Assembly (NCBI GenBank): GCA_041391425.1
Contig: JAWKNZ010000008.1
Span: 1 to 64,000 of the forward strand
DNA from: JAWKNZ01 sp041391425
GTDB lineage: Bacteria > Bdellovibrionota_B > Oligoflexia > Oligoflexales > JAWKNZ01
Length of the DNA: 64,000 nucleotides
Reading direction: 5' to 3'
In this document: piece by piece, positions 27,133-37,403 of the stretch
Numbering within the stretch: position 1 is the stretch's first letter
How the letters are laid out: each line of letters begins with the position of its first letter
Program-made: the position numbers and the translations under genes
The notes under the pieces: generated by a model
Told to the model about the DNA's origin: nothing
What the model saw: the letters and a program-made list of their open reading frames with translations, nothing else
Database searches by the model: none

Positions 27133-28215
27133 ATGAACGATAGAAACTTCCAATATTACCACCTCAATTCAATACTTTCAGGCCTCAGCAACAACGAAGT
27201 CGGCAAAAAAATAGAGGGCGGGCAGATAGGTAATGGTTGGGGTTTCAACAGTATAATCCAAATTGATGGTAAAAAAATTTTTGTTAAAAAAATTCCTCTG
27301 ACACAAAAAGAATACGACAATTCATACAGCACTTACAACCATTATAACCTACCCCTTTTTTATAATTATGGAGTTGGATCGGCAGGTTTTGGGGCATTTA
27401 GAGAGCTTCTTATGCATATTAAAACAACGAATTGGGTTCTAAGCGGGGAGCACAAAAACTTTCCTCTTATGTATCATTATAGAATTACCCCTAACCGACA
27501 TCAGGCAAAATATTCAAAACCAGAAAATCTACCAAGCTATATCGAAAAATGGAATAACTCCAAAACACTACACAATTATCTAATTGAAAGAAGAAATCCT
27601 AGCTTTGAAATTATTCTATTCTTAGAATTCATCCCATTTGTTTTACACCAGTGGTTGCCTGAAAACAGCGATAAAATATATAATTTCTCAGAAAAAATTT
27701 TTACAACGTTCAATTTTTTAACTAAGAAAAAAATTATTCACTTCGATGCTCATTGGGGAAATATTCTCGCTGATGGAGAAAATCCATTCTTAACAGATTT
27801 CGGATTGGCATTAGATTTATCATTTTGCATGAACGAAAATGAAAAAAATTTTTTCACAGAGCACAAATATTACGATTATTTTGAATACATTGGCTGCATA
27901 TCTATACTATTAGTTAATAAATACAATATGCTGTCAAATGAGGAGAAGAATGACTTAAAATCAAAATATGGAATACATGGCGATCAAAGTAATACAGAAC
28001 GAATAAAGTTAATGATCGAAAATATTGACTTACTAGAGAAGGATAAACTTTTAAATTTAGAAGATAATTATATTCAGTTTTTAAAAGAGCATAAAAACCT
28101 TATATACGAGTCTAATAGTTTCTTTGAAAATTTGAAATCAAATCCTAAGAAAGACACTCCCTATAAAAAGAAAATCGTAAAAAAAATCTTAACCAACAAT
28201 AACATTATAAAATAA
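27133..28215 (+). CDS. Protein-kinase-fold protein
   Basis: A 360-residue protein with a kinase-like core: a glycine-rich 'GGQIGNGWGFNS', the Lys of 'KIFVKKIPL', the catalytic loop 'KIIHFDAHWGNIL' (Asp and Asn present) and the Mg-binding 'FLTDFGLAL'. The insert between the N and C lobes is long and rich in His/Tyr/Trp. It lacks a membrane segment. It may phosphorylate a protein or a small molecule; the family resembles kinase-like proteins of unknown role. It stands alone, convergent with the LysR gene. Confidence 0.7.
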   Translation: MNDRNFQYYHLNSILSGLSNNEVGKKIEGGQIGNGWGFNSIIQIDGKKIFVKKIPLTQKEYDNSYSTYNHYNLPLFYNYGVGSAGFGAFRELLMHIKTTNWVLSGEHKNFPLMYHYRITPNRHQAKYSKPENLPSYIEKWNNSKTLHNYLIERRNPSFEIILFLEFIPFVLHQWLPENSDKIYNFSEKIFTTFNFLTKKKIIHFDAHWGNILADGENPFLTDFGLALDLSFCMNENEKNFFTEHKYYDYFEYIGCISILLVNKYNMLSNEEKNDLKSKYGIHGDQSNTERIKLMIENIDLLEKDKLLNLEDNYIQFLKEHKNLIYESNSFFENLKSNPKKDTPYKKKIVKKILTNNNIIK

Positions 28216-28298
28216 CTTTTAACCCCTTCACAAAATCTAAATAGACTATAAAATGCCTATCGTACAATTTTAAAAGTGACCTATTCAAGCACGAAAGG

Positions 28299-29198
28299 CT
28301 ACACCATACTCCAAAAAGAATCTAAAACTTTTTTTACTCTCAATGTTAATTTTTGATCTTTTATTTTTACTATATAAATAGAATTCATTTTACTTGATGA
28401 CTTATACTTCCTTAATTTTTTTGCAATCAAATAATCATGTACGCAATGATGAGGAAAAATCCCAGCACCGACGCTATACTCTGCCATTGTAATAGCTCCT
28501 TGTAAGCTATTAATTTCGCCTCTAACAAGAAGATCACTAACTTTTAATTTTTTACAATGAGGGAAACAGCTTTCTTGCCATTTTTCAAATAAAATATCCA
28601 TACCTGGATAAGTGATAAAATCAATACCCTTTAGATCAGCATGAGATTTGAAATTAATATCTTTTTTATAAGCAGAAACTAATGTATATTCTTCTTTAGC
28701 AAATTCAAGAAACTCGATTTCATTGCTTTCAAAACGGGAAGTGACAAAGCCAAAGTCAATCTCCCCTGTTAGAAGTAAACTAATTACTTCTGGCGAGTGG
28801 CACAACGTTACTTTTAAGTCGATCCCTAAAAAATCCTTTCTATTGTTTAGTAGAAGAGGAAAATGTGGAGTCATTAAGCAAGATCCTGGCATCGCATATC
28901 GAACCAATCCTTTTAACTCTTGGGTATCACGATGAAGGTTTTCTAAAAATTCACTAACTTGATCTAAATAGGATTCAGCAAAAATTTTCAGCTTCTTGCC
29001 AGCTTCTGTAAGCTGAACCTTCCTCGAAACTCTTAAGAAGAGGCTAACACCTAAAGTCTCTTCCAAGCGAGCGACATGCTGGCTAATACCTGATTGAGTC
29101 AATGCAGCAGCTTGCGCGGCTTTAGTAAAACTAAGGGTTTTCGCCGCAAAATAGAACGCTCTTAGAGAAATTTGATCAATTTTTTCAAAATTTTCCAT
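28299..29198 (-). CDS. LysR-family regulator
   Basis: A complete 299-residue protein with N-terminal HTH ('RAFYFAAKTLSFTKAAQAAA', 'QSGISQHVARLEETLGVSLF') and a C-terminal ligand-binding domain. It is transcribed away from the glutaminase-like gene 29302-30795 across a 103-bp gap that holds a clear palindrome, so it probably regulates that gene. The start has no ribosome site and may be close to leaderless. Confidence 0.9.
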   Translation of the reverse strand: MENFEKIDQISLRAFYFAAKTLSFTKAAQAAALTQSGISQHVARLEETLGVSLFLRVSRKVQLTEAGKKLKIFAESYLDQVSEFLENLHRDTQELKGLVRYAMPGSCLMTPHFPLLLNNRKDFLGIDLKVTLCHSPEVISLLLTGEIDFGFVTSRFESNEIEFLEFAKEEYTLVSAYKKDINFKSHADLKGIDFITYPGMDILFEKWQESCFPHCKKLKVSDLLVRGEINSLQGAITMAEYSVGAGIFPHHCVHDYLIAKKLRKYKSSSKMNSIYIVKIKDQKLTLRVKKVLDSFWSMV

Positions 29199-29215
29199 GT
29201 CTTATATACATTACT

Positions 29216-29249
29216 AAAATTAATATATTTATTCAAATAAATTAATTTT
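29216..29249. promoter_or_regulatory. Palindromic LysR operator candidate
   Basis: AAAATTAAT (29216-29224) and ATTAATTTT (29241-29249) are perfect inverted arms around an AT-rich centre, between the divergent LysR gene and its probable target. This position and symmetry suit a LysR binding site. Confidence 0.5.
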
Positions 29250-29301
29250 AATTATGATCTAAAATAAACTATATAATTCTCTGCCAAAACAAGGAGAAAC
29301 T

Positions 29302-30795
29302 ATGAGAAAAATTCTAATATCAATAATAGCTTCATTTACCGTCGGACTCATCATCTATTTGACTTCAAATCAACATACTACTCATAAGGCTACTTACTTT
29401 CGTGTATGGCAAGGCTTTAAAAAGGATCAATTATCCCAAGGTCAATTTTTAAAAGAGTTGCCTGCGTTCATGAAAGAAACTGTCGATCTTTATAAAGAAA
29501 AGGCTTTAAATAATTACATTGTGGTCATCCCTCCAGCTAACAAACCCGAATATATACCAGATGAGTTGGCCTTAGTGGCATTAAGCTCAGAAGAAGACTA
29601 TAGAGAAATTCGCGCGACTAAACATGGTAAAGAATATAGCACCAGACATTGGGATATTTTTAATAAAAGTAAATCTTCTAGCAGTAAACATTTTATTGAC
29701 TATACTAAAGAAAAGCCGAAGGCCTTAAATAACAATTGGGTATATGATATGACTGCAAGGCCTATTGATTGGTCAAAGGGATATTCGGTTATACATATTG
29801 GCACTCGTAAGAATCACCTACCTAAAAATGAATTTCTCGAACGAGTAAACGAATATGCGATAACGGCAAAACAAAATCTAGAACCCTTAGGTATGAATGC
29901 CTATATATTTCTTGTAAATGATAATTATGAAATAGCTTATATCAATTGGGAGTCAAAAAAATCCCATGATATTGCCTTTAAAAGCACTGAAGCAAAAAAA
30001 GTTATCAAAGATGCCAATTCAATTTTTGATCAATTAATGTATCAAGAGTTTAATCCATTTGTAGCTGGGAGTAAAATTAACATGAAAAAAGCTTATTCAA
30101 CCGTTTATAAAAATAAAGTTATAAGAAAAAAAGCCCTAATTGTTGTCACTAGTCATGACAACTTGGGAGACACTGGAAAAAAAACCGGGTTTTATTTGCC
30201 TGAAGTTGCCCACCCATTTTATGCATTACAAGAAATGGGAATTCATGTAGATATTGCTAGTATTAAAGGCGGAAAGGCTCCTATCGATGAAAATTCGATT
30301 GACCTAAACGATCCAGTCAACAAAAAATTCCTAGAAGATAACAGCGCACTTTTAGAAAAGACTCTAAATCTAGAAGAGTTGAACGGTTTAGATTATAATG
30401 CGATAATCTTTGCTGGCGGACATGGGACTATGTGGGATTTTCCACACAATAAAATGATCAATGAATTGTCAAAAACGATCTACGAAAATGGAGGTGTTGT
30501 TTCAGCTGTTTGTCATGGTCCAGCAGCATTATTAGGAATCAAATTATCCAATGGTAAACTGCTCGTCGATGGCCAAAACCTTACAGCATTTACTAATGAG
30601 GAGGAAAAAGCAGCAAACCTCGAAAAGATAATGCCCTTTCTCTTAGAAACTGAGTTAAGTCAATCTGCAAAATTTATAGCAGCTCCCGTATGGTCAGAAC
30701 ATGTCGTAGTCGATGGCAGGCTTGTCACTGGACAAAATCCCGCTTCGGCGCATAAGTTAGGAATTGAAGTTGGAAAAATTTTAGAAAAAATATAA
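29302..30795 (+). CDS. Membrane-anchored two-domain DJ-1/PfpI (glutaminase-like) protein
   Basis: A 497-residue protein with an N-terminal membrane anchor (about residues 5-21). The middle 30-260 has features of a ferredoxin-like dimeric alpha-beta barrel domain ('YFRVWQGFKKDQLSQGQF'). From about 275 to the end it is a class I glutaminase-like/DJ-1 fold: 'AGGHGTMWDF' and the nucleophile in 'VSAVCHGPAALLGI' (Cys403), then 'GQNLTAFTNEEE'. Hsp31-type members handle glyoxals or act as chaperones. AAGGAG precedes the ATG. The combination of domains is uncommon; function is inferred only. Confidence 0.8.
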   Translation: MRKILISIIASFTVGLIIYLTSNQHTTHKATYFRVWQGFKKDQLSQGQFLKELPAFMKETVDLYKEKALNNYIVVIPPANKPEYIPDELALVALSSEEDYREIRATKHGKEYSTRHWDIFNKSKSSSSKHFIDYTKEKPKALNNNWVYDMTARPIDWSKGYSVIHIGTRKNHLPKNEFLERVNEYAITAKQNLEPLGMNAYIFLVNDNYEIAYINWESKKSHDIAFKSTEAKKVIKDANSIFDQLMYQEFNPFVAGSKINMKKAYSTVYKNKVIRKKALIVVTSHDNLGDTGKKTGFYLPEVAHPFYALQEMGIHVDIASIKGGKAPIDENSIDLNDPVNKKFLEDNSALLEKTLNLEELNGLDYNAIIFAGGHGTMWDFPHNKMINELSKTIYENGGVVSAVCHGPAALLGIKLSNGKLLVDGQNLTAFTNEEEKAANLEKIMPFLLETELSQSAKFIAAPVWSEHVVVDGRLVTGQNPASAHKLGIEVGKILEKI

Positions 30796-30806
30796 TCAAC
30801 TCTTTA

Positions 30807-30828
30807 GCTTAGCCTATTAAGGCTAAGC
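30807..30828. terminator. Terminator-like hairpin
   Basis: GCTTAGCC (30807-30814) pairs perfectly with GGCTAAGC (30821-30828) across a 6-base loop, 12 bases after the preceding gene's stop. The downstream U tract is weak. The rest of the gap to 31319 shows nothing I can name. Confidence 0.5.
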
Positions 30829-31319
30829 AATTTACCTTTAAAAACCAAATAAAAACAGTAAACCATCGCATTTATATAAAACTAGCCTAATTAGATTGAC
30901 TAAAATCGATAGTATTCTAATCTTACTCCGACCCTCAGGCTACAAACGACGAACAAGATTTCCAAAAATTCAAATTCGAAGGCGAAGTACCTCCAACCTC
31001 AATCTTAAGCATTTATAAAAATTTGCTTCATTCAATCGCTTAGAAATAGCAAGACTCGTAGAAAGTAGATCTGGAACTGCCTCATCTTCAAGAATTGCAA
31101 CCGATCTATAGTCCAGATTCAAGCCGAGAATAATTAATATTTGAGAAATACCAACTGAAATCTTAAACATAAAATATGCATTAGTTGTAGGAAAAATAGG
31201 TTTTCAGAAAAAAGAAATCCGTCAATCGTACACTTATTAGTGAAGGACGATAATAAAAAGTTATCTAACTTTAAAAGTAATCACTTGCTTTCAAAACTGG
31301 ATACATTAATATTTTATAG

Positions 31320-32048
31320 ATGAACTATATATACCACAGCTTATATATTTGCATTTGTTTCTCATCTCTGCATTTGGCATGCAAACAAAATAATATTTGG
31401 CTGCGGATCTTTTCCCATATATTATTTATCTTGATGGCTTTAACCCTTTTTGCGCATTCCCTCCCCTGGGTTGAGAACTTAAAAGTCATTAACGCTGTTA
31501 GATTTTCCGACAACACCCTACCATTTACAATGTATTTAAATTTTGATAAGCCGTTTGTAGCAGTCATTATCTTTGCAATCATGGGATACGGTACAGCAAA
31601 TTTTCATATTGTAAATGTTTTAAAATGGTCTAGTATTACTATGATTTCCTGCATTGTAACACTTATCGGCCTAGCGTTCTCTATAGGATACATCAATTAC
31701 GACCCTAAGCTTCCCTCTGAAACGATAATATGGACACTAAATAATTTATTTTTAGTATGTACTGCCGAAGAAGCATTTTTTCGAAGATATTTGCAAAATG
31801 GTATTTCAATTCTCTTACAAAAGTTTAACAGAAGTAGTCAAATTTCTATACTTTTAACTTCTATCCTATTTGGTCTTGCACACATTAAAGGTGGCTTAGA
31901 ATATATTCTAATATCAACCGTGGCAGGAATTTTCTACGGCTATGCTTATAACAAAACTCAGAGAGTAGAAGCTGCGATTATTGTTCATTTTGGCCTTAAT
32001 GCAACACATTTTTTTCTCTTCAGCTACCCAGCACTATCTCCTATTTAA
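31320..32048 (+). CDS. CPBP-family intramembrane metalloprotease
   Basis: A 242-residue protein with about seven membrane segments. The CPBP (Abi/RCE1) motifs are present: 'TAEEAFFRRYLQNGI' with the EExxxR core, then 'ILFGLAHIKGGL' and 'VHFGLNATHFFLF' with the His residues of motifs 3 and 4. Such proteases cleave inside membranes; bacterial members often serve in bacteriocin processing or immunity. No bacteriocin gene is seen here. Confidence 0.85.
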   Translation: MNYIYHSLYICICFSSLHLACKQNNIWLRIFSHILFILMALTLFAHSLPWVENLKVINAVRFSDNTLPFTMYLNFDKPFVAVIIFAIMGYGTANFHIVNVLKWSSITMISCIVTLIGLAFSIGYINYDPKLPSETIIWTLNNLFLVCTAEEAFFRRYLQNGISILLQKFNRSSQISILLTSILFGLAHIKGGLEYILISTVAGIFYGYAYNKTQRVEAAIIVHFGLNATHFFLFSYPALSPI

Positions 32049-32277
32049 AGTTTAATGAAAACAAAAGATTTAAGTATTTTAAATTCGATATACAGCAAAA
32101 TCTCGGTCAATACTCAAGCTAAAAAATTCTCTTATGTTGGTAGAACAAATATATTTAAAAATAGAATCTAAATAAGAAAACCTAATTAGATTTAGTATTT
32201 TCTGTAAATAATGAACAGCTTAAATGTCCAGATATATTCTGATCACGTCCACTCACAAGTCTAATAATTAACATTGC

Positions 32278-34176
32278 CTATATATTAATTTTCTTATCAC
32301 CACTCATATCAAATCTTGGAAGCTTTATAACAAAGCAAGTATTCAAACTTTTTTCATCTAAGGTTAAGCTTCCTCCATGTGATTCCACCACATTCAAAGA
32401 TATGCCTAAACCCAAACCAGTTCCTTTTCCTACATCCTTTGTAGTAAAAAACGGATTAAAAATTTTTGATCTGACTTTTTCTGGAACACCATCTCCACAA
32501 TCCTTAAATTCAATAATAACATCATCAGAAGTTTCTCTCACATCAATAGAAATCCAGAGATCATTTTTGCCTAACTCTACCAATGCATCTTTCGAATTAT
32601 TTAACAAATTAACAAATACTTGCATTAGGCCAGTCATATTGCCATTTATATAAATCGCACTAGTCTGATTAGAAAAATTCAATTTGATACTGTGATTACT
32701 AAGGCTATTTTCACAAATTGATAGCGATTCATCTATAACATCGATAATATTAATTTTCACAAAGGGATCGCCACTTTTCAAGCGCGAAAAAAATTTTATT
32801 CCCTGTACAATTCGAGAAATCGAATGAATTGACTTATCTATCTTTGTCATTATATCTTTTGCCATTTGCTTATCAGACTCATTGCTAGGATCACAATCTG
32901 TAATTACATCAGACAAATTATCTAAATTAAGAAGAACGGCACTCAAGGGGCTATTAATTTCATGCGCCAAAGATCCAGCCATTTCTCCTAAAGAGACCAA
33001 TTTCTCAGTATTCGCAAGTTGAGCTTGTAATCTTTGATTATTTATTTTTTGTCTCATTCTAGCATTAAAGACAGCAAATCCTATAATTGCTCCTTCGACA
33101 AGCACAAACAAAGACCACAAAATATATTGGATTGAATTTAAGACTTCATAGCGTTCGTCATAATCTATCTCACTAACCAAACAAGCACCAAGTAAATTAA
33201 TGGGTTTCCATGCCCCTATTACTGTAATTCCTCGATAATCGTTATAGCCTTCAGTATTAAGCCCAGCCTTTGATTGATTTAGACACTCATCTGCGGCCAC
33301 TGTTAATGACTTAAGCTTATTAGGCTTACAGTCATTTATCGTCAAATTACATCCTGGATCGAAGGCCTTTATCTTCATAGCACTGGTCTCATCTTTCTTT
33401 ATCAGGCCAATATCAATCAAGCCTTCTTCAAACCTGCTAGGGGTAGCTATAGTTCCATCTCTCTTAAGAATGTAAGTTTCACCTGACTCACCAATACGAT
33501 CCGAAGTCAAGGTCTTATACAAACTCACACTTAAATCGGTTTCAAAGGCAATAGATGCAATAATCTCACCATTCTTTCCAAAAATCGGAGATCCAACAAG
33601 TATTTTTGGAAGTTGGCGATCCTTATCGCTTTTCTCTAATTCATTCTCAAATGAATCTAGATAACTCTCGACGTCCAATAATTTCGAGATAGATTTCTTG
33701 CCCCTATTTATCTCTTCCCAAAATTCTTTATCGCTTTCTGTCTTGAACGATTTATTCTCATCATCATTTAAAGACATTATCACCGTCTGTGATTTAGAGA
33801 GTATATAGATATTGTTAAACATGCTATCTTCCAAAACAGGCAAAATGTCATTACGAACTCGATCACGATATTTAGAAAACTTATCATAATCATTTTTATA
33901 TACATGTAACATATTATCGATATTACTCCTAACACCTGGGTATTTTAGTATTAAACTAACAGATTTCAAAGAATGTTCGGACCACAATTCAATCGCCTGA
34001 GTTGCAGAAAGAATCTTTGTTTTAAGAATTTTATTCGATTCAAAAACAAACAGTTTATTAATATTTAACATTGTAAAATAGAAGAATACATATGTAACAA
34101 AAAGAAGAAAAATCAGAATCATCCATGGTTTTGAATATAGAAAACTATTTATATACTTAACAATATTTTTCTTCAT
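32278..34176 (-). CDS. Membrane histidine kinase with dCache-like sensor
   Basis: A 632-residue kinase: membrane segments near residues 17-35 and 350-370 enclose a large periplasmic sensor domain with 'LVGSPIFGKNGEIIASIAFE' and 'GESGETYILKRDGTIATP', typical of Cache sensors. The phospho-accepting His405 lies in 'LAHEINSPLSAVLLN', and the ATPase boxes are 'NLLNNSKDAL', 'DCGDGVP' and 'GTGLGLGI'. It is the third gene of a - strand operon after the RR-PilZ and REC-TPR genes; AGGA precedes its ATG. It probably phosphorylates the Asp60 receiver of 36363-37136. Confidence 0.9.
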   Translation of the reverse strand: MKKNIVKYINSFLYSKPWMILIFLLFVTYVFFYFTMLNINKLFVFESNKILKTKILSATQAIELWSEHSLKSVSLILKYPGVRSNIDNMLHVYKNDYDKFSKYRDRVRNDILPVLEDSMFNNIYILSKSQTVIMSLNDDENKSFKTESDKEFWEEINRGKKSISKLLDVESYLDSFENELEKSDKDRQLPKILVGSPIFGKNGEIIASIAFETDLSVSLYKTLTSDRIGESGETYILKRDGTIATPSRFEEGLIDIGLIKKDETSAMKIKAFDPGCNLTINDCKPNKLKSLTVAADECLNQSKAGLNTEGYNDYRGITVIGAWKPINLLGACLVSEIDYDERYEVLNSIQYILWSLFVLVEGAIIGFAVFNARMRQKINNQRLQAQLANTEKLVSLGEMAGSLAHEINSPLSAVLLNLDNLSDVITDCDPSNESDKQMAKDIMTKIDKSIHSISRIVQGIKFFSRLKSGDPFVKINIIDVIDESLSICENSLSNHSIKLNFSNQTSAIYINGNMTGLMQVFVNLLNNSKDALVELGKNDLWISIDVRETSDDVIIEFKDCGDGVPEKVRSKIFNPFFTTKDVGKGTGLGLGISLNVVESHGGSLTLDEKSLNTCFVIKLPRFDMSGDKKINI

Positions 34177-34204
34177 ATAGATTCCTAATTTTTCTATCTA
34201 AAAA

Positions 34205-36376
34205 TTACTTGTAAACAAATACCTTGTTAGACAGTAACTCTTCATCATTGCTAACATTAGAAAATTTAAATTTTGGCATCTTACTCAAGGATTTTTTTCT
34301 TTCTTCAGAAACATCGTCTATTGGATAAAAAATTCTATAACTTCCTATATCACCTCTACCAATAGAAATACTTTGAAAATCTTCATTAATAAAACTATAA
34401 TCACTATTATCTTTATGATCTCCATCTACATTACTAGAAAATTCCAATTTGCTTCCCTTCTGAATTGCTTTTTTCAATCTTACTTGTAGCGAATGAATTT
34501 TCTTCATCAATTCTGATTCATTATCTGCAGAAGTATCAATATTCGTAAGAGCTTGAAGAGCTAGTTCCAAATCTCCCGATTTTGAATACGCTAAAGCTAT
34601 ATTATAACTAACGGCATTCTTCAAATCCTCCCATTTCTCAGGCAAAGTATCCAAAGTTCTTTTATAAAGTTTAATTCCATCATAAAGTTTTCCCATTTTA
34701 ACTAAAGAAACGGCCCTATTGTTCATATGAGAAACTAGCTTCGACCCACTATGCAGCTTCGAAAGCAAACCTTTAGATTTATCTATTTTTCCACTTTCAA
34801 TAGAAATAGCAGCATCGGCTATAACAACCTCACGATTCTCAGAGTCTAATTGCTTTGCCTTTGCAACAAGATTTTCAGCCTCTGTAAGATCCCCCATACC
34901 TACCTTAGCAGATGACATATTGAGTAATCTCTCGATATTTAAATCACAGATGGCATTCGCCTTTTCTAAACAAATATATGCCTTCTCAAATTGCCTTAAC
35001 TGCAAGAGACATTTTCCCATTAAATCAAGAATAAATAGTTGATCTGTACCAAGCTTCAACGCCTTAATTGCATGCTGATAAGATGTTTTATAATCTCCCA
35101 AATAATATTGATAAGCAGCTAAAATATAATATTTTTTCGCATCAGAAATAATTGAATTTCTAAGGCACTCCCCAATTAATCTTTTAGATTCATCTATTCT
35201 ATTCGTTGTCAGTAATCGACCTATTTTAAGTACAAAAGACCTCTCTTCAGTAGGTTGCCTATTTTGCTGAACTGTCCATACTATGGTTTCAAGAAATTCT
35301 TCATGTTCAAATGGTTTTTTAAGAATTCGATCAGCACCAATTTCCTCTATAAGAGATAAGTCTCTTTTTGCAACCAATGAACTAACGACAACAATAGGGA
35401 CTTTCATAAAACCATGACTTCTTATACGCTGGATCAAAAGCGACGCATGTAATTTGGGTAGACTCCATTCTGTCAAAATTAATTCAGGTTCTTTATCAGT
35501 ACATATTGCTTCCCATGCTTGTTCACCATCTTCGTATGCTTCAATATTTTTAATTCCAAATTTTTCCAGATACTGTTTCATATTAAAAATATTATCGGTA
35601 TCCGAATCAATAAGCAGGCATGACTTAATTCCAAATGGATTACTCTTAAAACCCCAATATTCTTCTTTAGGATCATCTTGACCTGTATATTTTTTTCGTA
35701 AAAATCGACATCGAGATTCTAACTGTTTATTAATAAGAACTATTTGCTGTAACGTACCTTCAGCTTCATCTTCCTTACTATTAAGAAAAAGTGCTTCGGC
35801 CAATGAAAACAATACTCGCACTTCGCCCGGATACATTGAAAGAAGGTTCTGTTCATATGCTATTCGAGTTCTATTAAAGTGTCGCTCCTTTAGAAATGAG
35901 CGTATATACTCAGCAGACGTTAAGGTTGTATCTCCATCATACAGATCGATCATTGAAACTAAATCAGAAAGCTCTTTGTCATAATCACTCATGACAAAAG
36001 TCTTCTTATGATAAGATAATAAACCGAGTTCAAATGCTTCATTTAAGTAATCAAGTTCACTGTCAATATCCAACATCAAACTAGTATGAAGATTTTTTAG
36101 TCGAGGTTCCAATGTAAATAACTTCATCATCTGCAATGTATTTATATTTTTGTCAATTAGCAAAGGTGATATAAGCCAATCGCAGGATTTTCCTTCGAGA
36201 TAAGGTAAAAATTGTTCATGATCTACAAATGTAGCTATATCAGTGTAACCAAGATTTTTTAAAACATCTAAAATCATATTTCTAGAAGAATCGATTGGAT
36301 CAACTACTGCAATTCGAGCATCTCCTCGGTTTTCAAGAAAACGTTTCATAAATTCCAACTCCTTAGTTATTTCCAA
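34205..36376 (-). CDS. Double pseudo-receiver protein with TPR-like repeats
   Basis: A 723-residue cytoplasmic protein. The first receiver-like domain (about 20-135) has Ser70 where the phospho-Asp should be ('DWLISPLLI'). The second (about 250-370) has Glu303 there ('ELILTEWSLP') but keeps the Lys in 'RILKKPFEHEEF'. The C-terminal half (about 390-640) is helical with TPR-like spacing ('YYILAAYQYYLGDYKTSYQH', 'NIALAYSKSGDLELALQALT'). It starts inside the end of the RR-PilZ gene (14-base overlap), with AAGGAG 10 bases upstream. It looks like a scaffold rather than a phosphorylated regulator. Confidence 0.8.
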   Translation of the reverse strand: MEITKELEFMKRFLENRGDARIAVVDPIDSSRNMILDVLKNLGYTDIATFVDHEQFLPYLEGKSCDWLISPLLIDKNINTLQMMKLFTLEPRLKNLHTSLMLDIDSELDYLNEAFELGLLSYHKKTFVMSDYDKELSDLVSMIDLYDGDTTLTSAEYIRSFLKERHFNRTRIAYEQNLLSMYPGEVRVLFSLAEALFLNSKEDEAEGTLQQIVLINKQLESRCRFLRKKYTGQDDPKEEYWGFKSNPFGIKSCLLIDSDTDNIFNMKQYLEKFGIKNIEAYEDGEQAWEAICTDKEPELILTEWSLPKLHASLLIQRIRSHGFMKVPIVVVSSLVAKRDLSLIEEIGADRILKKPFEHEEFLETIVWTVQQNRQPTEERSFVLKIGRLLTTNRIDESKRLIGECLRNSIISDAKKYYILAAYQYYLGDYKTSYQHAIKALKLGTDQLFILDLMGKCLLQLRQFEKAYICLEKANAICDLNIERLLNMSSAKVGMGDLTEAENLVAKAKQLDSENREVVIADAAISIESGKIDKSKGLLSKLHSGSKLVSHMNNRAVSLVKMGKLYDGIKLYKRTLDTLPEKWEDLKNAVSYNIALAYSKSGDLELALQALTNIDTSADNESELMKKIHSLQVRLKKAIQKGSKLEFSSNVDGDHKDNSDYSFINEDFQSISIGRGDIGSYRIFYPIDDVSEERKKSLSKMPKFKFSNVSNDEELLSNKVFVYK

Positions 36377-37136
36377 TAGGAATAAAAGATTTAGGAATTT
36401 CTTCTAAATAACATCCAAGTATTTTTTTCTCTGATGACTCAGACATACATCTGAACTTCACACCAATTCCGGGACAAAGTCCTTCTTCGGGTGAATTTCT
36501 TACCCAGATAATTTCACCAATAAATGAAATTTTATCTAGTAAAGCACCTTTGAAACTAATATCAAAATTTATAAGACTTCCTTCCTTACACACACTATTA
36601 GAAGTATCAGATCCTCCAATAAATACTCCACCTCTACCCAAAGAAACATCCTCAGGATCATGTAATTTCCCAATAACAATATCCTTCTTATCTAAAGATA
36701 ATACCTCAATATTACTTCCGTCATCGATTTGAGAATTTATCCAATCAATTCCCCCCAACTCAGTTGCCAACTTTACAATCTCGATCAATTCCTTGGTATT
36801 AAAAGGCTTTGATAAAAAATCAAAGCATCCAAGATCATAAGCTTTCTCAAGACTAAGATCAGAATAGCCAGAAAGGAAAATAACAGGAGGCATCCTCGCA
36901 TCAATGTTTCGAATATTTGTTATCAACTCTACTCCGTCAGATTTTGGCATTCTTATGTCAGATATCACAAGATCTATCTTTTCTCCTTTTATCTGAGTGA
37001 GTGCTTCGATTCCATCCGATGCTTCTAGCACGTTAAATCCGTTTCTCATTAACTTGAAAGCAAGTGCCTCCCTCAATTGCACATTATCTTCGGCAATTAG
37101 CACAGTCTTTTGACTTCGATTGACACCTTCGTTCAT
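36363..37136 (-). CDS. Response regulator with PilZ domain
   Basis: A 257-residue protein. The receiver spans about residues 8-130: acidic pair in 'VLIAEDNVQ', phospho-acceptor Asp60 in 'LVISDIRMP', Thr/Ser in 'FLSGYS', Lys in 'LSKPF'. The rest is PilZ-like, with 'DVSLGRGGVFIGGSD' and 'GIGVKF', a fold that binds cyclic di-GMP; the N-terminal arginine motif of PilZ is not obvious. It is first in the three-gene signalling operon, with AGGAT before its ATG. It could link a phosphorelay with cyclic di-GMP. Confidence 0.8.
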   Translation of the reverse strand: MNEGVNRSQKTVLIAEDNVQLREALAFKLMRNGFNVLEASDGIEALTQIKGEKIDLVISDIRMPKSDGVELITNIRNIDARMPPVIFLSGYSDLSLEKAYDLGCFDFLSKPFNTKELIEIVKLATELGGIDWINSQIDDGSNIEVLSLDKKDIVIGKLHDPEDVSLGRGGVFIGGSDTSNSVCKEGSLINFDISFKGALLDKISFIGEIIWVRNSPEEGLCPGIGVKFRCMSESSEKKILGCYLEEIPKSFIPIGNN

Positions 37137-37403
37137 ATCACTATCCTATAAAAATTATATAAATGATGTTCATGGTAAAGAGCATAGTAAGATAATTGAA
37201 GCATTATAATATATTTGAATATGAAGATAATTATAGTGCCTGTAAAATATATCGGTAGATACTTAGATAGATGAAATAATTTTTAGAGATCAAGCAAAAA
37301 TAAAAGAATTAAACCTCTCAACGAAAACTATAGTCATATTTTAAAAGACTATCACCTATGATTCGAGACTATTTTCCATAAATCAAAAAATACACGTAAC
37401 ATT

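Noticed and set aside
30970..31170. Minus-strand 66-residue frame
   Set aside because: No ribosome site, no domain, biased composition; probably chance in an AT-rich gap.
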